Numbered from the stretch's first letter, positions 18,012 through 31,500 are shown. The stretch is DNA of 64,000 nucleotides from Laccaria trichodermophora (GCA_018417955.1 JACTVC010000007.1:186001-250000); one strand, 5' to 3'. The notes: generated by a model from the letters alone, not told the origin. Program-made: numbers and translations.

Positions 18012-19751
18012 CTATTCCGCGAGAATTCTCATGTTTAATTTGTTAGCGAGGGTCTCCATGTATACATCTAATAAAATATTGAGATCGATATTACCATTAT
18101 AACGAGCGAAGTCACCTGTCTCATGCCGTAGTTTCCAGTATTCAGCAAGCAGATCGTTTATTTCCGCTTCACTTTTCTTCAGGTGCTCCGCCATCTGGTC
18201 GAACAGGTCATCAAAACTATTGCGTTTGTTGCTGCAAAACACACCTTCAACTCTACTGCGTCAGCTTCCCCTCGCAGCTCTTCCACCTGTTTGTCGTTAT
18301 CTCGTCTTTCAACAACCATCTCATCGTATTCACGTTGCAAGCGCTCGATCGTTCTCTGACTGGCCGACTTTTTGTCTTCCGCGTGCTTCTGTGCTCTTTC
18401 CAGTTTGTCGTACGCATTTGAAAGCTGCTTCTCCACACGCTGTAGAAAAAATCATCAAGATAACACTCAACAACGAATCAATGGGATTTTACCTCTTGTC
18501 TGAGGGTCAGCTCATTTCTCTCGATCTTCTTGTCATCTAGATGGTCTTTCAGCTCAACTAGTTCCTTTTGGGAGACCTGTAAGGATCGAACTTCTCGTTC
18601 GATCGTTTGAAGTTGCTCAACACAAGAATGAACGTCCTGGACGATACGCTGTGATGTTGATGAAAGATGACATAACTTTGTACTTACCTTTTCGATGTTC
18701 AGCAACGCTGTGATTTTTACTTGGAGATCTCTAGCTTTTACTTCATGCATATGAACTGTTCTCTTGTCTTCAATGGTGGTCGTCGACATCGTAGTTATGG
18801 TTCGCTTGATACGTTCGGGGGACTGGACGATACGAGACTGCGTGCGTGTGATATTATCCGAAAGGCTTGCAAGTTCTCCGCTGAGTGCCTCCTAGAAGCA
18901 TGCACAGAGATTGAGGAATTATACCATGGGGGATGCTCCGCCGTACCTTTCGCTTAATCAGAGAACTTTTCTCCGCCTTCAATTTCTCAACTTCTTGGAC
19001 AGCTGCTGTTTGAAATTCTTTGGTGGCGAACATTCGAGCCCTGAGAGCATTGTTATCGATCCGAAGTTGCTCACATCGTGGCTCGTCTTCAGCGATCTTT
19101 GCTCTGAATCGGGTCAGAAAAGCAAAAAATTGAGAGAGAGAACGCACCTCATTTCTTCGATCGATTGTTCAACTTCAACTAGCTGCTGGGAGATCTGATC
19201 CCTTTCCACAATGAGCGCACTCGAACGGTCCGTTAAGTCTTTCACAAATGAGTTGCAATATTGTTCTGTAAATTTCACAAAGTTGATAAACGCAGAGAGC
19301 AGAATCAGTGTACGTTCTCGTTCAGGGCTTGAGATATCTTTGAGATTGAAGTCTTCGACTCTCGCCGACTTTGCGAACCGCGTTCTGTAATTGGGTAAGT
19401 GGCGTGTATCCCGATATTTGGACAAGGTACCTACAAATGATAAAGTATAACATTGTTCAGTAAAGCAGAAGCATAGAGATCCTGTGAGGAGATGGGTGAG
19501 GAGGCAAGACAAATAAAAGAAGTGTTAGTTACCTTATCGTCAGCGGAAGACGAACTTAAAGAATTCTGGACTGGATCTCGCAGAAAATCCTGATTGAGGT
19601 CTGTTACTTGTTGGAGACAAGCACAGTAGACGTTTTCCACAAAATCGGAGGAGGGACGAACAAGTTGTTCGTGACTCACAAGAAGGCCCCAGCCAGAGAG
19701 AGCGTTTATAATATCAGGAATAGTCATTTGAGGAAATATCCCTTTCGCCAT
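18012..19751 (-). CDS. NUF2: Kinetochore protein Nuf2
   Basis: The N-terminus starting at ATG 19751 (MAKGIFPQMTIPDIINALSG, then WGLLVSHEQLVRPSSDFVENVY) is the calponin-homology domain of Nuf2, with the family pattern FP-x-I/L-I-x-L. The rest, in about seven exons, is long alpha-helical coiled coil (for example EERDNDKQVEELRGEADAVE-like heptads) ending at TAG 18012-18014. Nuf2 pairs with Ndc80 in the four-protein Ndc80 complex that attaches kinetochores to microtubules; the CH domain lies at the microtubule end and the coiled coil leads to Spc24/Spc25. The span of 1.7 kb with short introns fits the ~450-residue family length. It shares a 123-bp promoter with the phosphoglucomutase gene. Confidence 0.85.
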
Positions 19752-19820
19752 GGTTGCTCAAAGAGTCAAAGTGTTGTTGAAGGTAGTCGCGTTCTTGTCA
19801 CCTGATCATGATGAGCCCTT

Positions 19821-19832
19821 CACGTGACGTCA
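19821..19832. promoter_or_regulatory. Overlapping E-box and CRE in the NUF2/phosphoglucomutase bidirectional promoter
   Basis: CACGTGACGTCA holds CACGTG (19821-19826) and the ATF/CREB palindrome TGACGTCA (19825-19832), overlapping by two bases. It sits in the 123-bp spacer between the two divergent ATGs (19751 minus, 19875 plus), so factors binding here could influence both genes. Confidence 0.55.
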
Positions 19833-19874
19833 TCCCCCTACCACCTACCTCTACTTCAGTAGTAGCAGTACACC

Positions 19875-22601
19875 ATGGCCACCCTTGCAGATTTAGTGCA
19901 GGAATGGATTCGCTTGGATAAAGTGAGCTAAATTCTTTTTACCGTGCATCTCTTCTCTTACGGTCTTACCAGAATCCAGAGACACGAAAAGAGATACAGA
20001 CTTTGTGGGCTGCAGGCCAAGTCGAGGAATTGGAAAAGAGAATAAGGTCCGCCTTCATATTCTTCCTGTCTACTTCTCGCAACTACCTCTGTTGAATTTT
20101 AGCCCACGCATCGAGTTTGGCACAGCTGGTCAGTCTTGCCCCTCAAGGATACTTAAAATCAAAGTTCCATTCGGACCTTAGGATTGAGAGGGAAGATGGA
20201 AGCTGGATGGTCACGAATGAACGGTAGGTTATTTCATGTACATGCCATACATTTTTAGAGTCCTCAAATTTAGGTCAGATTTGATTGTATTACAGGCCTC
20301 TCAAGTAAGCTGCTTTACTGGCAAGATTACAGTCTTTATCTCATCAACAATGAGGGTCTTTGTGCTTATGTTATGGCGAATGTACCTGATGCTCGTACCC
20401 GTGGGCTCGTCGTTGGTCATGATCACCGTCACAACTCGGATCGCTGGGCTAGACTCACTGCCGCCGCATTTATTGAAGCAGGGATGAGGGTGCATATGTT
20501 CTATGACCTAGTCCCTACCCCATTGTAGATATTAAAGACATTTTCACCGTTTATATCTTGATCTTTTCTCTTCAGGGTACCTTTCAGTGTCAAGAGGTTA
20601 CGGGCTGCTTGTGGGGTGATGATTACAGGTACGCCTTGCGATCACGCTTGGCTGGAACTGACCATGTTTCAGCGAGTCATAACCCAAAGGTTCTTTGCAA
20701 ATCCTTTCTATGAAAATTGCTAATTCCTATCCGGTTAGCAAGACAATGGGTACAAGGTAACAAGTTCCATCTGACGCTATCGCAGATTGACAACGTAATT
20801 GAATAGGTCTACTGGGAAAATGCAGTTCAGGTACTTTTTGTTTCCTTCCTATCTGCTTCTGCCCCATCTTACTTCTTATGAGATCATCGCCCCACACGAC
20901 CAAGGCATCTCGGAGTCAATAAAAGCCAGTCTTGAGCCCAAGGTATGGCCAACGACCTATTTACCCTCAGAGCTTTGCTCAGATGTCGGCAACGCCATGC
21001 GAGAAGCATATTTCGAGTCGCTTCAGAAAGCAAATTTGACGAGGCAGGAGTCCTATATATGTCATCATTCACTCGCTGACATTGTTTCCCACAGAGAGTT
21101 GAATGCTTCCCTGGGCGTGAGGTTTGTAAACACCTCGATGCACGGGGTAAGCGATCCATTTATCAGGCGGGGGTTTGAGGTCTTTGGATTCCCCCCGTAT
21201 TTTCCTGTTCGAGAACAGCAGCGGCCAGATCCAGAATTCACGACTGTTCGTTTCCCTAATCCAGAAGAGAAAGGTGGGAGGAAGAGGAGGTAAAAGTGTT
21301 TTTGATGCGTCTTTGACACCCCGATTAGGTGCACTGGACCTTGCACTGGCGACCGCGGACAAGGAAGGCGTGAAATACGTGCTCGCTCAAGACCCCGATT
21401 CGGATCGGTTCTCTGCGGCAGAAAAAAGGTGAGAGATGAATTGCTTCAAGAGCTTTGCCGACCTATCGTCGTCACGCAGTCCAACAGGAGAGTGGATCAA
21501 TTTTACAGGAGACCAACTCGGCATCCTCTTTGCTAGTCAAGCGCTTGACAGATACCGAGGTTCCGGGAAAGCGATCGACAAGCTGGCGATGGTCGCCTCT
21601 ACTGTAAGTTCCAAGATGATTGAAGCTATGGCGAAGCGCGAGGGTTTCAAGTTTGTTGAGTGTTTGACCGGTACGGCGGGGAGTGAGGTGGTTGCGTTAT
21701 TAACTGACTGTATCACAGGTTTCAAATATATAGGCAACACTGCCCTGGACCTCGTGAAGGAAGGATATGAAGTACCGTTCGGCTATGAGGAAGCCATCGG
21801 ATTCATGTTTGGCTCTGAAATCAGGGACAAGGATGGAATAGCAGCGACGGTGAGCGGTATAGATGTACCGCTCGATCTGCTTTTTGAAGTTCTTGAAAGC
21901 TAGCGTTTGCAGAACTTGTGACCACCCTTCAGTCTAAAGGACAGACAGCTTACGGATACCTCCAGGAACTGTACAAGACGTGAGCGAGGATGACACACAA
22001 TTTGCCCGTCTGACAGCGAACTAGATATGGTTATTTCAAGACAAGCAATAGCTATTTTGTTTGCAACAACCCAATCACGATTGATCGAATTTTTCACCGC
22101 CTACGAAATTACTCGGTTCGGCTTGGTCTTTCTTTGCTTCTTCTTTTGTTAATATCACACAAGATGAAAGACCGGACGTATCCCACTGAGATTGGAGGAT
22201 TGGAGATCATCAGCGTCGTTGATTTAACCATCGGGTACGATAGCACGAACCCACCAAATTACACCCCCTTTCTGCCCATATCTTCTGGACATATGATTCA
22301 ATTCAGGGCGAGAAGCAGAAACAATGGGACGAGCATTACGTTGACTATACGGTCAGTGATTTACCAAGTATCTTGGCGCTGCGGACGCTGACGCAACGAC
22401 AGGACGAGCGGCACCGAGCCAAAGGTGAGTGACGTGCGTGGCGCAGACTGCAGAAGGATGAGAGATGAACAGATAAAATACTACGCAGAGGGAAGTGGAC
22501 GGGATGAAGAGGAAGTGAGTGGGTTACTTGGGAGAGTTGTAGAGGAATTGAGTCAAGTGTGGATGGAGGATGAGAAGAACGGACTTGTGCATAGTAAATA
22601 A
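19875..22601 (+). CDS. PGM3: Phosphoglucomutase/phosphopentomutase (alpha-D-phosphohexomutase family)
   Basis: ATG 19875 starts MATLADLVQEWIRLDK. The N-domain has EFGTAGLRGKMEAG, and the phosphoserine loop is TASHNPK, whose coding sequence is split by two introns around 20630-20740. The metal loop is DPDSDR (about 21390), the sugar loop is VPFGYEEAIGFMFG (about 21776), and the C-terminal phosphate loop is TSGTEPK (about 22405). All four active-site loops are intact. The architecture is that of the eukaryotic PGM2/yeast Pgm3 (phosphoribomutase) branch, which interconverts ribose-1-P and ribose-5-P or glucose-1-P and glucose-6-P in the cytosol; the substrate cannot be fixed from sequence. About 15 short introns. 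Stop TAA at 22599-22601. The gene symbol is by family. Confidence 0.9.
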
Positions 22602-22657
22602 GAGACGAATGTGACCGATTTATGACGTGACACTTGACCCTAACACCTCTCGCCACC

Positions 22658-23974
22658 ATGACTCTCTTCAGTCGTAAAAAGTCGTCCTCCTCCGACGCAG
22701 ACGTTGTCAAGAAAGAAAAGGGCGGTTGGAGAAAACCCGCCAATACTGCTTTCAAGCAACAGCGCCTCAAGGCATGGCAACCAATATTGACACCAAAGAC
22801 TGTCCTACCCACCCTCTTCATCATCGGCATCCTCTTCGCACCCATCGGCGGTCTTCTCATCTGGGGCTCGTCTCTCGTTACAGAGATCACTTTCGACTAC
22901 ACTGAATGCGAGAACCTCACTCCCTCATCCGCAAATGACTCCCTCACCTTTTCCGACATCCCGCAGAACAAGTTTTCATATCGTCTGCGTGCCTCTGACA
23001 AGAACACCAATCCAACCACCCCTCGCTATGCTTTTCTCGATAATAGCGCGAATGCGTCGGTGACAGATATTCTAAGCAAGCGCCAATGTGTCGTCGAGTT
23101 TGACATACCCGCAGACCTTGATCACACCGTTCTCTTCTACTACAAACTCACAAACTTTTATCAAAACCACAGGCGCTACGTCAAGAGTCTAAACTCGGAT
23201 CAGCTGAAGGGAAAGTTTGTCAGCGCAAGCACTCTCGACTCCAGCGACTGCAAACCCCTCGGCACCCTCGACGGCAAACCCATTTATCCCTGTGGGCTCA
23301 TCGCAAACTCCTTCTTCAACGATACATTTTCCACTCCCATCCTACTCAACCCCACTAATTCGTCAGAGTCCTCCCAGCCCTATGTCTTTTCTTCCGACGG
23401 CATCGCTTGGCCTGGGGAGGCAAAAAAGTACGCCACCACCCCCATTGGTCCTGGAGGTTATGGCAACCTTTCCGATATCGTTCCTCCTCCCAATTGGCGA
23501 TCTCGCTTCCCAGACAACTACACTGAAACCAACCCGCCCCCTGATCTTCGCGCGGACGAGCATTTTCAGAACTGGATGCGCACAGCCGGCTTGCCAACGT
23601 TTACTAAGCTGCACGGAAGAAACGATACTGATAAGATGCTTCAGGGCACTTACAGGATCATCATTGGTCTCAGTAAGCTTCCTTTTGCCTCCACTCAAAT
23701 AACCTCTCATCCTTCAAAGACTATCCCGTCCTTCCGTACAAGGGCACAAAGTCTTTTGTCATCTCCACCGTATCATGGATTGGTGGGAAGAACCCTTTCC
23801 TCGGATGGGCTTATGTAGCAGCTGCGAGTGTTTTTGTTCTCCTTGCCATTCTTGGCACCGCACGACATCTCATCAAGCCAAGGTTAGCGGTTTTCACCTT
23901 CCCTCCCGTGCTTTTTCTGAAATCTTCCTTTCAGACGACTCGGAGACATGTCTCTTTTGTCATGGAACCGATAG
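22658..23974 (+). CDS. CDC50: CDC50/LEM3-family flippase subunit
   Basis: ATG 22658 is in an ideal GCCACCATG context. A basic cytosolic tail (about 45 residues, with WRKPANTAFKQQRLKAWQP) leads into the first membrane span (VLPTLFIIGILFAPIGGLLI). A large lumenal domain with several N-glycosylation sites (NLT, NAS, NDT, NSS, NLS) and paired cysteines follows. The second span (AYVAAASVFVLLAILGTA) and the short tail RRLGDMSLLSWNR end the protein. CDC50 proteins are obligatory beta subunits of P4-ATPases (Drs2, Dnf1/2, Neo1 group) that flip phospholipids at the Golgi, endosome and plasma membrane. Two late introns (about 23672-23720 and 23883-23935) give a ~390-residue protein, normal for the family. 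It converges on the RNA cyclase gene with a 31-bp gap. Confidence 0.93.
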
Positions 23975-24005
23975 ATAAACCTCTGTATATAAGTACTAAT
24001 GACTT

Positions 24006-25252
24006 TTAATGTAATTCTTCCTGATGATATTGATATCCGATTCCTTGACAACGAATGATGACTGTCCCGGACGATTCCTCTTCTACCTCGAATTTGGCAT
24101 CTGTAAGTTGCTGTGCGAGCCAAATTGCAGTCTGGGTGTGCAATGTCACAGCCCCTGTTCTTACTTGCGAGGTGCCCTCTGCCAATGCCATGAATATGAT
24201 CATCTGGTCTTGCAGCCACTTTATAAGAGCAATGAGACGTTAGAGTGAGATAGATAGAGGAGAATAGTTGAAGAATATTATCAACATTCACCTCGTCGAC
24301 ACAACCTCCTCCCTCTAATCCCCTGATCAATTCCTCAGCTGCCTCCTCCCCTACCTTTTCGGGCGCTATTCCCTTCCTACCCACAGCGCTTCCCCCAATC
24401 ATCCCCCCACCTTCCAGTTCCGCCCACAATACAATACCACTCCCACCTCCCAGCGACAATGAGTTGGGCTCACGTTGGCAGTCGATGTTGACAATTTCCA
24501 ACCCAGCCTGCGCTAGTCGTCTCTTCGCCCCGAGCACCATCTCACTCCCCACGACCAAAGGAAGTTTAGCGTAATGTGATATCCCGCCAATACTTTTCAC
24601 CCCTCCCCGCTCCAGTAGCGTCACACTTTTCAGCTTGTCTTGGGTTGGGGTAACGCGGACACTCACTTCCCCCCCGCCTTTGGGAAAGTACCCTCGCTTT
24701 CTAATGTCTAATAGGATACTCTCCCCACCAAGTCCAAAGTGCCTCTTAAGGAACGGGAGGAAGACATGCTTCGTATAGTCTATCTGGGGTGCTTGTGTTG
24801 CATTGGTTCCGCCGAGGAGTGTCAGCGTAGAAGGCCCCACGGGCCTAGACGAAAACACGAGAAGGGGGAGAGCGATTTGCAACAGGAGGGTGATAGACCC
24901 AGCGGTCACCGTGTCCGCAATATAATTCCCTGGGAGTTGTACGCGCCCTGGAACAAACTCGATATCTGTTGACCCATTCTTTGCTCCAGTAAGACGTGCA
25001 GATGCCAATTCAGCTGCAAGTTCCAAACCTAGTACGGTATGTTGTAAACCAATAGCCGTAGACGTACACTCTTTGCTCACCAGTCCGATGCTGGTTCTTG
25101 AGACCAGGTGGCGTGCGGCCATCTCGAATTTTGTGAATCACTACTGGCTTTGAGAGCAACGCGGAGAGTGAAACCGAGTTGCGGAGAATCTGTCCTCCAC
25201 CTTCGAGCACACTGCCATCGATGAGGACGCTCGCCATGGCTGCCAGTGTCAT
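24006..25252 (-). CDS. RTCA: RNA 3'-terminal phosphate cyclase
   Basis: Start is taken at ATG 25252 ([14 protein letters not shown]); a second ATG at 25237 is equally possible. Family motifs are in order: [60 protein letters not shown] and, after an intron near 24210-24290, the C-terminal TLHTQTAIW segment containing the candidate catalytic His. The enzyme converts RNA 3'-phosphates to 2',3'-cyclic phosphates through an adenylated histidine. The PGLKNQH segment and overall pattern fit the catalytic RtcA class better than the ribosome-biogenesis Rcl1 class. Length about 370-380 residues. The stop lies 31 bp from the CDC50 stop (convergent), and the next gene upstream on the same strand ends 81 bp away. 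Confidence 0.9.
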
Positions 25253-25333
25253 GGTGAGGGACCCACAACGAGTAATAACCAAGTCATAGCGGAGTTTGTG
25301 TATGTATTGTATAGATCTTATGTAGGGGGTATA

Positions 25334-28300
25334 CTACTGTCTGCTCAAGGTATGACTTCTTTGAATTCGGTTAATCGGGAGGAAACTCGTCTTGTCTATT
25401 TGCTGAGGGGCACCTAGATGCTGTCGTGCAGTCTTCATTCCCATACTATGAATCGCGCTAAGCATCAGTTCTTGCTCCCGTCGATACCGTGCCCTCGATT
25501 CTTTCGTTAAACCCTACTCAAGCCATTAACTTCATACAACCATAGACAACTGAATGAGCAAACTTTTTGTCGAGCCAATTCCTCCTCCAGCACTTTGATC
25601 TGGGAACGGAAGCTCACTTCTGCCTCTTCAAACGTCCCCTGCTGTGAAAATTTGTAAGCCAAGCTATGTGGACGGAATGAAGAACCGACAGGTGCAGAGG
25701 CTGTATTTGCTGCATGTTGTTCTTTAAACAATTTGTCCTGAGACTTGATGAACTTTAACCGACATGGGTGATGAGTGACAGGAATCATGGCAAACAGTTT
25801 ATTGTACCTGCTTCGCCTTGTTTAATTTTTCTTGCAACGTCTTGGTTGATTCCTTCAAAGCAACATTTTCCTCATGCATCGCGAGTAGCCGTGATTTGAC
25901 ATCCTCAGGTAAATTCTTGCCCGAAATCGACACACGGAGATCACTAGGTGACGTCAGATGCCAGGTTTTTGAAAGTTGGTCAAACACATGCCCAAAATCT
26001 CTCTCCCTCTGTAGCATTTTCTCTCGGTGTCCAATGCCTTCGCTCTGCAAACTCATCTTTTCCAATAGCAATGCATTGACCTGTTCCAATTGCATTCGAG
26101 TCTTATCATTCAGTTCTTTGTTCAGCCTTTTCAGGCGTTCAACGTCCGCCTCTAGACCCGCCTTATCTTCGTTGACAGACTCACGCAGGGTAGCGAGGAT
26201 ATCTAATTGATCTTTGTTCACAAGTGTCACTGAAAAGAATTGTCTGTATCAACGTCATATTTTGACCAGGTCGGGAAGAAGCACCCACAATCAGATTTGG
26301 CAATAGTGAGCTCTCTGTTCAGTGTATCGTATTTGACCTCGAGCTCCGTGTGCTCCTTCCGTAACGTTTCAAATTGTTCCACGGTTTCGTTTAGACGTTG
26401 GCGCAGGGCAATGGCAGCTTCAGCTCTAAACGCGATATAAGTAGTCTTTCTTGAATAGCTGCGTATGGCGTTACATACCCGTCACCCATCGACTTTCCAC
26501 TTCTAATTTCCTCCAGATCTCTCTGAAGGACTAGCTTTTCGCGGTGAGCAGTAAGATAGTCACTTTCGTATCTTGCTTTCATCCTATTCGCGTCCTCCAA
26601 CAAATTCTCCAGAACCAAAACGCGACTCGCATCCACTTCGTTTTTGCGGACAGCTTCTAACTCCCGATTTAGCTTCCGGATTTGCAACTTCAGATCTGTC
26701 ATAGTGGTGCCCGCAATCGCATTATCGAGCTCCCCACCTAGACCTTGTTCGGCATGGTCATCAGCTACATCCACACCCACATCATCCGTGACCGTCAGAA
26801 GTTCCACTTCCGTAAACACATCAGGTTGCTTAGTTGAATGTGTGGCCTTCGACCCGATGGGGCGACTGTTAGCAATCAACTCCAGCTCTCCTACGCGTTC
26901 CTGATATAGCTCTAGAGCTTCAGCGTCCTTCGAGCGCTCCTCCAGTGTAATCTTGAGCTTTGTTCGACTTTGCTCAAGCTCAAATTTGAGGCTCTCAATT
27001 TCTTGCGTCCGCGAAGAGGTCTTGGTTTCGAGTTCAGCAATCTGATTCTTGTAAGATTCCATAAGAGGCTTAAACGCGGCCACTTTGCGATATTCTTCTT
27101 CAAGCGACGCATTTTTATCCACGAGATCTGCGTTTTGTCTCTCTAGTGCCTAACAACGACCTTGAGCCAGCATTGACGAAGGAATTTGTCGTCGAGTCTA
27201 CCTTCACATTGAGACGCAGATCTGCACCCTCCTGAAGCTTTTTCTTGTATTTTTCCATGACGTTCTCCGTCTTCTGTAGTTTGTCTGCAGCATGTCGGTA
27301 TCTAGAAGTTGTCTAGGGAGGAACTACGAGAGACAAAAACGGCGCACTCATCCACTCGGTCTTTCAATTTCACGGCCTCATCCGCCTTGATTTGCAACTC
27401 ATCCATTTTTCGTGTGAGATCGGTCACCAGGCTGGTATTCTTGTCCAACTCTGACTCCGCCATTGCAAGGTTATCTTCGCTCTTCTGGCTGACATGCTCC
27501 TCATACGTTGGGGAAAGGGGGCAAGATGACGTTATGATACTCACAGTTCTGCCCTCAAGCGATCAATTTCGGCCCGCATTAACGCATCTGACTTTTCGTT
27601 CCTCCGTCCATCAATTTCGCGATGGACTTGTCTAAGTTGAGCCTGTGCGTCCTCTTTTTCTGATATCGTGTCGTCGAAGTTGGTTTGCAGAGCGCGATGA
27701 TCCTCCAAAAGGGTCTGATAGACTTTTTCCAGAGTTTCCTTCTCTGAGAAAATCTGACTCCGTTCAGACTGTATTCTGTAGTAGTGATCATCTCTTGCAT
27801 CGAATAAACATTAAAGTAATACGCAGTGAAAAAGTTCAACACGCACTCCGTCATATTAGCCTCTCCGATATCGTTATTGGGAGCAGATGCTATCTTTGCC
27901 ATAACCTGAGACAGAGACTTCAGAATCAAAACGGCTTTGCACAGTGTATACACACCTGCTCGATAGCCTTCATAAGATGGTGCTGATCTGCCTCACTCAG
28001 TCCCTGTATTTTATCAATAAACTCTTTGTTCTTTTCGCATTGTACACCGATAACCAATGTTAGACGGCACAACGTGAGGACTGCGGGGAGGTTATGGTCT
28101 TTGGCAATGGCTTGCAGGTCAGGTACATCTAGACTGCTGGTGGGCTTCTGCAGTACATCAGCGAAATACTGTGTCATAAGACGGTAGAGTCGCTTGAGAG
28201 AACTGAATCGCAGGACCCAGTTGTCCGATGGCTGAGCAGAGGGCCGTGTGGATTGTCGAAAGTAGGCGCCATCGCTGAGTGTTTCAAAATCATTACGAGC

Positions 28301-28460
28301 TCAGACGCGACGGTAATAGCACTGACACCAAAGAAAGCACCTCAAAAAGAGCTGCACCGTCGCTAAGGTCAGATACAACTGTCACTGGTCGCGCGAGAGT
28401 GAATGTCGCGAAGAAGTTGAAGAATGCCTCAATTTCCTTTCTCTGCGGGGAGTCAGTCAT
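25334..28460 (-). CDS. HOK1: Hook-family dynein/early-endosome adaptor
   Basis: ATG 28458-28460 begins MTDSPQRKEIEAFFNFFATF. The N-terminal ~150 residues form the Hook domain (SDGAALFEVLS; TQYFADVLQKPTSSLDVPDL; LPAVLTLCRLTLVIGVQCEKN), a calponin-like fold that contacts dynein light intermediate chain. The remainder is nearly continuous coiled coil in about ten exons (26391-27122 is the longest), ending in a small basic segment (ESRARYRREQELMLSAIHSM) and stop at 25334-25336. In fungi Hook proteins link early endosomes, through FTS/FHIP, to dynein and kinesin-3 for long-distance hyphal transport. Size of roughly 800-850 residues matches fungal Hook. It is followed on the same strand by RTCA and preceded by YME2; no functional link is evident. 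Confidence 0.88.
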
Positions 28461-28599
28461 GCCTTCTGCGATTCTTTTGTACAATTGGTGGCCTTGGAAG
28501 CCTCAGCCAGCCAAAGCTGGACACAGAGGAGATGCGCGTGGAGAGTAGAAATTGGTGTGAGGCATGTCATTATGTAATTATAAACACCATATTCCGCAC

Positions 28600-31500
28600 T
28601 CAGGCTTTGGCGAGCAGTTTCTTCATTTCAACATTTTTTCTCTCCAGTCTTTCTAGCTTCCCCCCTGCAGCGAGCATCTTCTCCGCTAAATATCGCGCTC
28701 TTTCGCGACTCGCACTTTTCATTCCAAAGATAAACCCCCACCAGTGCCGGGGCTCCACAGAGATGACTTCGGCAAGCACCATCAGTTCTTGTTCATAAGT
28801 TTTGATGGAACTCTCTGCAGCATTAATCATTTTTTCATTGAATGCAATATCTTGCGTAGTCTGGAAAATACGATCTAATGGTGCTTTTAGTCAATTGCAT
28901 CCCATTTCAGAATGTCCTCACCATTCACTAGACGTTCGAAGACCCATCGAAATACAGGTTTTCCAGGACAGATAGTTGAGGGTCGACCTATACATAGATA
29001 AGGGACAGTATGACAAGCCAGCAGCAATGTTTACCTTCATGTGTGCTAATAGAAATCAACTCTGCATGCTCCATGCCTCTCAAAGCGGTCTCGTCTCCTT
29101 TGAAAGGAAAGTCCACCAATACATCGTAGTAAGGCACCTGCACACCGAATCAGTGCTGAAAAATCTCGAGAAAAAACCTAAATCACCTCTGGCTGTTGAG
29201 ATAGTAGCCGGATAACCTTCCATGCTTGTTCCCTTGTCCACAGTAAACTTTTCGCGTCGTCCACATCATCTCCAAATGCATTTTTCCGCAGCTCACTAAC
29301 CGCTTGGTTAATAATCTCCTCAACGGCTTCTTCAACTGATTGTCCGTTCCGCATCTTGTGAATCAGCTATAATGCGGTGATCAGGGATTTGACTTGAAGG
29401 TGAAGAGAGCTAACATACACTTTCAAGATCACTTGCCCGACCACCGAGACGTCTCACGCACTTTGTCTGCTCGGCGGAAAACGCAATATCTATCCCTGTG
29501 TATCCAAGCTTTTGCTTTAAGAAAGCTAGAGAACCAGAAGCGTCTGCATCCGACAACGCGATCGTGTATAGGGGTTTAGAAGGTAATGCTATCGGCCGGT
29601 TGAACATACAAGAGACCGAAGAAGCTCAGGCGTATCGTACCTTTTGCAAGGCGCTTGGAGTTCTCCCGGTTGTCGCTGGTGACGATGACATGGGCAATCT
29701 AGTGAAGTCACTTCTATGGGGCATTATTCATGCATTGAGCCCTTACCTGCTTTTCAGCTAATGACGCAGCCCACTGGGCGAGCACAGTCAGCAATTCCTC
29801 TCGATCCGACCCTATCTTGGTGGTATAATTTCTGATCACCACAACAGGCAGTGCATTCACAGTATCAAAATGCTGTTGGTATTGGCCCGTTTTCTCTTCG
29901 TTTTCAGAATGCTTCTTTGCTGTGAAAGACACAGCATCTGCTTCATCAAATCTTTCATCACCTACACCGAGTTCACTCATGATTCCATTCCCTGCGACGC
30001 AATCCAACCTTCCATCGTGCCAAACGCCCTGGCGAATCTGGTTCCTTCTTCGTTCTGCTTGAATACGAGAGACTTCTCTTTTCTCGTCATTCTTGATCCG
30101 GCGTTGGATGGTAGCTCGATGGGATGACGTGACACCTTTTAATGCTGTCTCGGTTGCAGATAACACCTCTTTCAGTTGGTCAGAGAGCGAGCTGCTCAAG
30201 CCAGCTGAATGCAAGATCAGATTGTAACCAAGACCAAAGTATCCTGCGCGCACTCTTTTGTCCAATCAATCCGATGCTCGCAAGATCGATCAAGTTGTTC
30301 ATTGAGTTTAGGAAAGTGAAAACAGGCCAATAACCGGTTTGTGCCGCGAGCGCCCCAATAAGTTGCGAATCGGTCGTGGCGCTTTGTAGGTCTTTGCAAT
30401 CAATGACGAGTGTTGTCCTACACAGGGCTTAGTGGCAATTTACGCAGTCAGGCAGCAAGAACTAACCTCCCAGTTTCCTCGACAATTGTGCCTAGCATCC
30501 TGGATTTTCCGCTGCCTTGAGGACCATGAACAAAGGCAACTGTCGCTGAAGGATCATAAGAACCACTTAGTTCATGTGAAAAATGACGGCATACTGGGTG
30601 TATCCGTGAGATACGCCTTCATCCCAGTCTCAGCTTCTTTTCGCTCTTGCCACACAGCCGCAGGTGAAGTTTCTTTCACGGTGGAGGAGTCCAAAGTGCC
30701 TACAAAGCGTCCAAAAGTGCTAACTTGAAGCCACCGGTAGAGCTTGAATTCTGTGTAACAGTTAGAATAAATGGCGAGTTTTAATGCTAGACAGGGCGAG
30801 CCGACTTCGATAATCGAACCATTCCAGCATCTTCCCTTCTATCATGAACGAGCGAATTGGATCGAATATCTAACGTCATAAGACATGCATACGACCCTCA
30901 AAGTAAAATAGAAATACCGTATATGTCAACGTTCCGAACAAAAATACCAGAAGTGGTAACATGATCTTCGGATGGCTAGACATCCAGTCGCGGATGGCGT
31001 GTGCTTGAATGGGCTTTTGATAAGCTACACGCAAGCGGGTCGGACTCGTAGAGCCGGAAGGGTAATTTAAACCATGGATGACGTTCCGCGCTATGGCAGC
31101 TGATTGAAGGCGTTGGAAGGTAATTGTTGTAAAACGCAGGGCACCAGCGGGAACAGAGCCAGCAGGCGTCAAATCGCGAATACGGCCATACGGCTAAACG
31201 CCCAATTTACAGACACGCAGTTGTAGAAAGCTAATAAGACTTACACGGCAAAGTTGGTAAAGGGCTTGTTCAGACACATCCGTTCCTTCGAACGCGATCT
31301 TTAGGATGGGAGAGGCAAAGCGGTTCATGTCCTAACGATGGGAATGATCAAACCTACTTATGTTGATAGGAATGAATTACAATACCTCCTTCCACGGGGT
31401 TCCTTTCACCACCCAAGCTCTCCCTCCCGTAAAACCCAGCCAGGACGGCAAGCCAGAGTGTTTGTCAGCTTCCTCCATAACCGCAGCTTCAATTTGTTCG

